A DNA stretch of 64,000 nt, taken from the NCBI RefSeq assembly GCF_039535785.1, contig NZ_BAAAXV010000005.1, positions 868,001 to 932,000 of the forward strand, given 5' to 3'. The notes beneath the pieces are model-generated. The model was given only the letters and a program-made list of their open reading frames with translations. It was not told where the DNA came from and ran no database searches. How positions within the stretch are numbered: position 1 is the stretch's first letter; each line of letters begins with the position of its first letter. Below, piece by piece: positions 59,683 to 64,000 of this stretch. The stretch comes from Nonomuraea helvata. GTDB lineage: Bacteria > Actinomycetota > Actinomycetes > Streptosporangiales > Streptosporangiaceae. Both the position numbers and the translations under genes were made by a program.

Positions 59683-61533
59683 TCAGCGGTGGAGCGCGTC
59701 CCGGGCGTCGTCCTCGATGTCCCGGGCGTCGTCCTCGATCAGGAAGCCGCCGGACTGGTGGTGCCAGAGCCGGGCGTAGGGTCCCTGGGCCTCCAGCAGC
59801 TCGCCGTGGGTGCCCTGTTCGACGATGCGTCCCTGGTCGAGCACGACCAGCCGGTCCATGCGCACGACGGTGCTCAGGCGGTGCGCGACCACGAGCGCCG
59901 TACGGTCCCGCATCAGGTGCCACAGCGCTTCCTGGACGAGGATCTCGCTCTCGGAGTCGAGGGCGCTGGTCGCCTCGTCCAGCAGCAGGATCGGGGCGTC
60001 ACGCAGGATGGCGCGCGCGAGTGCGACGCGTTGCCGCTGGCCGCCGGAGAGCTTGACGCCGCGCTCGCCGACCAGGGTGTCGAAACCGTCCGGCAGGGAC
60101 TCGGCGAACTCCATGACGTGCGCCGCACGCGCGGCCTCCATGATCTCGGCCTCGGTGGCGCCCGGCCGGGCGAAGGCGATGTTGTCGCGCACCGACCGGT
60201 GGAACATGGCCGGCTCCTGGGGGACGTAGGCGATCAGGCTGCGCAGGTCGGTCTGGCTCAGCTGGGTGATGTCCTGGCCGCCTATGAGGATCCGGCCCCC
60301 GTCGATGTCCATGAGCCGCAGCAGCAGCCGGGTGAGGGTGGTCTTGCCGCCGCCGGACCGGCCGACCAGACCGATCTTGGTGCCGCTGGGGATGTCGAGG
60401 TCGAGGCCCTCGAACAGGGACCGCCCCTCCGTGTGCGCGAACCACACGCCATCGAAGCGGACGCCGGCGTCGGCCGGGCGCAGCGGCTGCGGGTCGGGCG
60501 GATCCAGCACGGTCGGCGGCACGAGGAGCAGTTCGGTGAACTGGGCGGCCTCGGTGAGCACGCTCTCCACGCGCCGGTAGATCTGATTGAACTCGAACAT
60601 GATGCTGATCGCGTTGGAGTAGTAGGAGAACGTCACCACGATGGCCTCCACACCCAGCCCGCCCCGGAGCGCCACGGCGAGGAGCAGGCCCCCGGCACTG
60701 GTGAGGACCGTGATCGGCGCGACGACCGTGTCCACCCGGAGGTTGCCGTAGTCCCAGGAGCGGAGCGTGAGCCTGCGCTGCTCGGCGACCCTGGCCCGGT
60801 ATTCGGTGGCCTCGCGGGCCTCGGCGGCGAACGCGCGCACCGTGTCCATGTTGGCCAGCACGTCGGCGACGTGGCCCGACACCAGCACCCTGGCGGCCTC
60901 ACGCTGGTCGACCAGCACCTGGCGACGGCGGATGAGCGGGGCGACGAGCACGCCGGTGACGATGATGAGGCCCACGAGAACGAGGACCAGCAGCGGGTGA
61001 TACTGCCACAGCACCACCGAGGCGAAGACCAGCGGCACCAGCTTGGCCATGATCGAGAAGGTGAGCGTGTCGACGAAGTCCTCGAACCTCGACGAGAAGC
61101 TCAGCACCCGTTTGGTCAGCGAACCGGCGAAGTTGTCGTGGAAGAACGCGGCATCCCTGATCAGCAGCTCGTCCATGCCGACCACGCCGAGGTGCTCGAT
61201 GCCCCGGGCGTCCGTACGGTTCAGGAAGTGCAGCCCCACCCGCCACACCGTCTCGCCCGCCAGCAGCATCGCGCCGAAGCCGAGCACGTACGGCATGAGC
61301 GCGTCGACGGTGCCGTCACCGCCACCGGACAGATGCCCCACCAGGCCGGCCACCGCCAGCGGCGCCAGGTAGAACAGGCAGATGTTGCCCACCGCAGGAA
61401 GCGTCACCGCGGGCACCGCGACCCGCCACTGGCGCTTCAGCTCACCGCAGTAGTAGCGCAGCGCCAGCAGAACGGCCGACTTTCGTGCGGATGGTCCGTC
61501 TGCGGAGCCTTCACGTGATCCGAGCACAGCCAT
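59683..61533 (-). CDS. ABC exporter, fused membrane and ATPase domains
   Basis: About 616 residues. Six membrane helices form the N-terminal half, and the ATPase domain follows with Walker A GRSGGGKTT, Q-loop YVPQEPAM, signature LSGGQRQRVALARA, Walker B ILLLDEATSALD and the H-loop VVAHRLST. It is a type IV (MsbA/LmrA-like) half-transporter that works as a dimer, exporting lipids, drugs or peptides. The ATG at 61533 was chosen because GGGAGGGG precedes it. It is convergent with the phospholipase gene, a possible but unproven functional link. Confidence 0.92.
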   Translation of the reverse strand: MAVLGSREGSADGPSARKSAVLLALRYYCGELKRQWRVAVPAVTLPAVGNICLFYLAPLAVAGLVGHLSGGGDGTVDALMPYVLGFGAMLLAGETVWRVGLHFLNRTDARGIEHLGVVGMDELLIRDAAFFHDNFAGSLTKRVLSFSSRFEDFVDTLTFSIMAKLVPLVFASVVLWQYHPLLVLVLVGLIIVTGVLVAPLIRRRQVLVDQREAARVLVSGHVADVLANMDTVRAFAAEAREATEYRARVAEQRRLTLRSWDYGNLRVDTVVAPITVLTSAGGLLLAVALRGGLGVEAIVVTFSYYSNAISIMFEFNQIYRRVESVLTEAAQFTELLLVPPTVLDPPDPQPLRPADAGVRFDGVWFAHTEGRSLFEGLDLDIPSGTKIGLVGRSGGGKTTLTRLLLRLMDIDGGRILIGGQDITQLSQTDLRSLIAYVPQEPAMFHRSVRDNIAFARPGATEAEIMEAARAAHVMEFAESLPDGFDTLVGERGVKLSGGQRQRVALARAILRDAPILLLDEATSALDSESEILVQEALWHLMRDRTALVVAHRLSTVVRMDRLVVLDQGRIVEQGTHGELLEAQGPYARLWHHQSGGFLIEDDARDIEDDARDALHR

Positions 61534-61689
61534 CCGCCCCTCCCGAACGCAGACACCGGCCGTGACCATGCTGCCGCAGCGTGCACAGGAGGAGCGAACG
61601 ATTTTTCCGGCCGCGCGGCTGTCCTTGATCTCAACATGAATCTGGGCATATCGGGTGGCAGAGCACAACCTGGTCTCTATAGGATCCGC

Positions 61690-61701
61690 GAAAGCGCTTT
61701 C
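61690..61701. promoter_or_regulatory. LacI-type operator upstream of the GH38 gene
   Basis: GAAAGC-GCTTTC is a perfect palindrome with the central CG typical of LacI/GalR-family operators. It lies about 66 bases before the alpha-mannosidase start. Sugar-responsive repression is the likely meaning; the repressor gene is not in the window. Confidence 0.6.
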
Positions 61702-61767
61702 CCGTGCCCGGGATCCACTGACACGGACGCCAGTTGACGCCGCCCGGGTCAGAGGTCTGGAGTGAAC

Positions 61768-64000
61768 ATGCGAATCGCGTCGTTGCGGGGCACTGATCTG
61801 TTCATGGGGTCCGCGTCCGCGCCACGCCAGGTCGTCCGGGTGACCCTGACCGAGGTGTCAGGACCGGTACTGGTGCGGGTGGAGGGTCCTGCCGTCACCA
61901 CGCCCGAACCCGTGACGGTCACCCGTGACGGGGAGGCCGAGGTGGGGGTGCTCATCGCCGCGCCGGCGCCGGAGGGCTCCGTCCACCGCGTCACCGCCGT
62001 CGCGGAGGGCGCGGGCGAACGCCGTACTCTTGACGGGAGTGTCGAGGCGGCGGCCACCGGCTGGACGATGTGGATGGTCTCGCACTTCCACTACGACCCG
62101 GTCTGGTGGAACACCCAGGCCGGCTTCACTGAGGTATGGCACCAGCTACCCGACCTGCCGTGGGTCGGCAAGCTGCGGCCGCCGTTCGTCCGTACCGCCT
62201 TCGACCTGGTACGCGCGCACCTGGACGCGGCCAGGCACGACGACGACTACAAGTTCGTCCTGGCCGAGATCGACTACCTCAAACCGTTCTGGGACGTCTT
62301 TCCAGAGGAGCGGGAGCAACTGCGGCTCTTCCTGGCCGAGGGGCGGGTCGAACTCGTCGGCGGAACCTACAACGAGCCCAACACCAACCTGACGCACCCC
62401 GAGTCGACCATCCGCAACGCGGTCTACGGCATCGGGTATCAGCGGGACGTGCTCGGCGGCGACCCGCGTACCGCCTGGATGCTCGACGTCTTCGGCCACG
62501 ACCCGGCGTTCCCCGGACTGATGGCCGACGCGGGGCTGGACTCCGCCTCGTGGGCGCGCGGACCGTTCCACATGGTCGGCGCCAAGCGGCACACCGGCGA
62601 CATCACCCGCATGCAGTTCCCCAGCGAGTTCGAGTGGGTCTCGCCGTCCGGGCGCGGGCTGCTCACCAGCTACATGTCCAACCACTACGTCGCCGGCTGG
62701 GACGTGGAGCGCAAGGCGACGCTCGAAGAGGCGATGGCTGAGGCGTACAACCAGTTCGGTGAGCTGAAGAAGGTCGCGGCCACACCCAATGTCCTGCTGC
62801 CCGTCGGGCACGACCACAACCTGCCGTCGCGCTGGTGCACCGAGGTGCACCGCGCATGGGCTGCCCGCTATGTCTGGCCCCGGTTCAGGGTCGGCCTGCC
62901 CCGCGAGTTCTTCGCCGCGGTCCGCGCCGCGGCCCCGCGGCGCGGGATCACCCCGCAGACACGGGACATGAACCCGGTCTACACCGGCAAGGACGTCTCG
63001 TACATCGATACCAAGCAGGCGCAACGGGCCGCCGAAGTCGCCGTGCTCGACGCCGAGCGGCTCGCCACCCTGGCCGCGTTGCTGGGCGAGCGCTACCCCA
63101 GCGAGGCGCTGGACAAGGCATGGCGGCTCCTGGCGTACGGCGCCCACCACGACGCGATCACTGGCACCGAGTCCGACCAGGTGTACCTGGACCTTCTCGC
63201 GGGCTGGCGCGAGGCGTACGAACTGGGCGCGGCGGCCCGGGACGGCGCCATCGAGTGCCTGGCCGCCCATGCCGACACCGAGGGCGCGGGCCGGGCCATC
63301 CTCGCTGTCAACACGCTGTCCTGGGACCGCGACGGCGTCACAACCGTGCGGGTCGCGTTCCCCGAACCGGGAACGACCGGCGCGGAGCTGCGCGACGACC
63401 GGGGCGAGCCCGTCCCGGTGGTGGCCGAAGGGGTGCTGCGCCACCCGGATGGCACCGTGGCGGAGCTGCACCTGACGTTCGTCGCCCGTAACGTGCCGTC
63501 GCTGGGCTTCCGCGTCTACCACCTGGGCCCCGCTCCCGACCTGCCCGCCGGGTGGGTCGAGGAGCCCGAACGCGCCACGATCGAGAACGAGACGTTCATG
63601 ATCGAAGCCGACGCCGCCCGAGGCGGCGCGCTCAGCCGCATCCTCGACCGGCGTACCGACCGGGAACTGCTGCGGCCCGGCGGCCTCGGTGGCGAGCTCT
63701 ACCTGCAGGACGAGTACGAGACGCATCCGGTCTGGCACGAGGGCCCGTGGCACCTGCTGCCTAAGGGGCCCGGCGTCGGCACCCGGGAACAGACGACGAC
63801 CGTACACGTACGGAGGTCTCCGGTCGGTCGCCGCATCGTGGCTGTCACCCGCCTCGCCGACCTGCGGGTCACTCAGGAGACGACCCTGTGGGACGGGATC
63901 GGCCGGATCGACTTCCGCACCCACGTGGACGGCTCGATCGGCCGCGACCACCTGCTGAGGGCGCGGTTCGACCTCGACCTGCCCGGCGCGCTGCCGGTCA
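61768..64000 (+). CDS. GH38 alpha-mannosidase, 3' end outside window
   Basis: The first 744 residues are present and the frame is open at the right edge. Landmarks of GH38 are the zinc-binding HFHYDPVWW, the nucleophile Asp in WMLDVFGHD, and the downstream zinc ligand in GAHHDAITGT. The catalytic barrel and helical domain end near residue 500, and the beta domains follow up to the cut. It hydrolyses alpha-mannosides, with no signal peptide and hence probably in the cytoplasm. GGAG lies 6 bases before the ATG. The LacI-type palindrome upstream fits carbohydrate induction. Confidence 0.92.
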   Translation, partial: MRIASLRGTDLFMGSASAPRQVVRVTLTEVSGPVLVRVEGPAVTTPEPVTVTRDGEAEVGVLIAAPAPEGSVHRVTAVAEGAGERRTLDGSVEAAATGWTMWMVSHFHYDPVWWNTQAGFTEVWHQLPDLPWVGKLRPPFVRTAFDLVRAHLDAARHDDDYKFVLAEIDYLKPFWDVFPEEREQLRLFLAEGRVELVGGTYNEPNTNLTHPESTIRNAVYGIGYQRDVLGGDPRTAWMLDVFGHDPAFPGLMADAGLDSASWARGPFHMVGAKRHTGDITRMQFPSEFEWVSPSGRGLLTSYMSNHYVAGWDVERKATLEEAMAEAYNQFGELKKVAATPNVLLPVGHDHNLPSRWCTEVHRAWAARYVWPRFRVGLPREFFAAVRAAAPRRGITPQTRDMNPVYTGKDVSYIDTKQAQRAAEVAVLDAERLATLAALLGERYPSEALDKAWRLLAYGAHHDAITGTESDQVYLDLLAGWREAYELGAAARDGAIECLAAHADTEGAGRAILAVNTLSWDRDGVTTVRVAFPEPGTTGAELRDDRGEPVPVVAEGVLRHPDGTVAELHLTFVARNVPSLGFRVYHLGPAPDLPAGWVEEPERATIENETFMIEADAARGGALSRILDRRTDRELLRPGGLGGELYLQDEYETHPVWHEGPWHLLPKGPGVGTREQTTTVHVRRSPVGRRIVAVTRLADLRVTQETTLWDGIGRIDFRTHVDGSIGRDHLLRARFDLDLPGALPV

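Noticed and set aside
1..64000. Search by eye for tRNA, rRNA, insertion sequences and phage genes
   Set aside because: No cloverleaf with conserved T-loop, no rRNA segments, no transposase or integrase motifs and no flanking terminal repeats were found. Base composition appears even throughout.

Overview
The window is dense, high-GC DNA with frequent GTG/TTG starts, ATGA stop-start overlaps and many start codons without a Shine-Dalgarno sequence. It carries ECF sigma factors, LiaS/NarL and OmpR two-component pairs, PASTA-less Ser/Thr kinases, a YbaB/WXG100 cassette and an actinobacterial-type c-di-AMP riboswitch. This points to a large-genome filamentous actinomycete, most likely a Streptosporangiales member such as a Nonomuraea relative. 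That placement is inferred from gene content and has not been checked by a search. I saw no rRNA, tRNA, CRISPR array, prophage or insertion sequence.

Left part (1-15 kb). A hemolysin III-like membrane protein is cut by the window edge. It is followed by a class B penicillin-binding protein, a spermidine-synthase-like protein, an acetyltransferase, a two-component system and an ORF12-type serine hydrolase followed directly by an N-terminally short MarR gene. Next come SnoaL-like genes with LtrA, a Cu/Zn superoxide dismutase, and an NgcEFG-like sugar ABC importer whose transcription start is covered by a perfect palindrome of ROK-operator type. An ECF sigma factor with a membrane partner closes this part.

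Middle (15-43 kb). DUF4032 and DUF885 genes diverge from one symmetric -10 element. A small sugar cluster follows (class II aldolase, TetR, PfkB kinase, class III aminotransferase). Then come an alpha/beta hydrolase under a 19-bp palindrome, a secreted protein preceded by a c-di-AMP (ydaO) riboswitch and a terminator hairpin, a DHA2 exporter with its PadR regulator and operator, an MreB paralogue with altered ATPase motifs, an ECF41/SigJ-like sigma factor divergent from DoxX over a concentric double palindrome, a MacAB-like efflux operon with its own two-component system, two tandem paralogous Ser/Thr kinases and a VapBC pair.

Right part (43-64 kb). A GH15 glycosidase is followed by the most striking locus (44.9-58.4 kb): an SseB-like gene, an unknown gene, a YbaB-like gene, a WXG100/EspC-like gene, a 3422-residue protein with a CpnT-like (WXG100-like) N-terminus, and two small paralogous genes that end the operon. 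The giant protein has two copies of a zincin-like module flanking six Gly/Ser-rich beta-repeat regions. Only the second copy keeps an intact HEXXH. The locus looks like a type VII secretion substrate cassette without the secretion machine and with no identified toxin or immunity function. The window ends with a small membrane protein, a secreted phospholipase A2, an ABC exporter and a truncated GH38 alpha-mannosidase behind a LacI-type palindrome.
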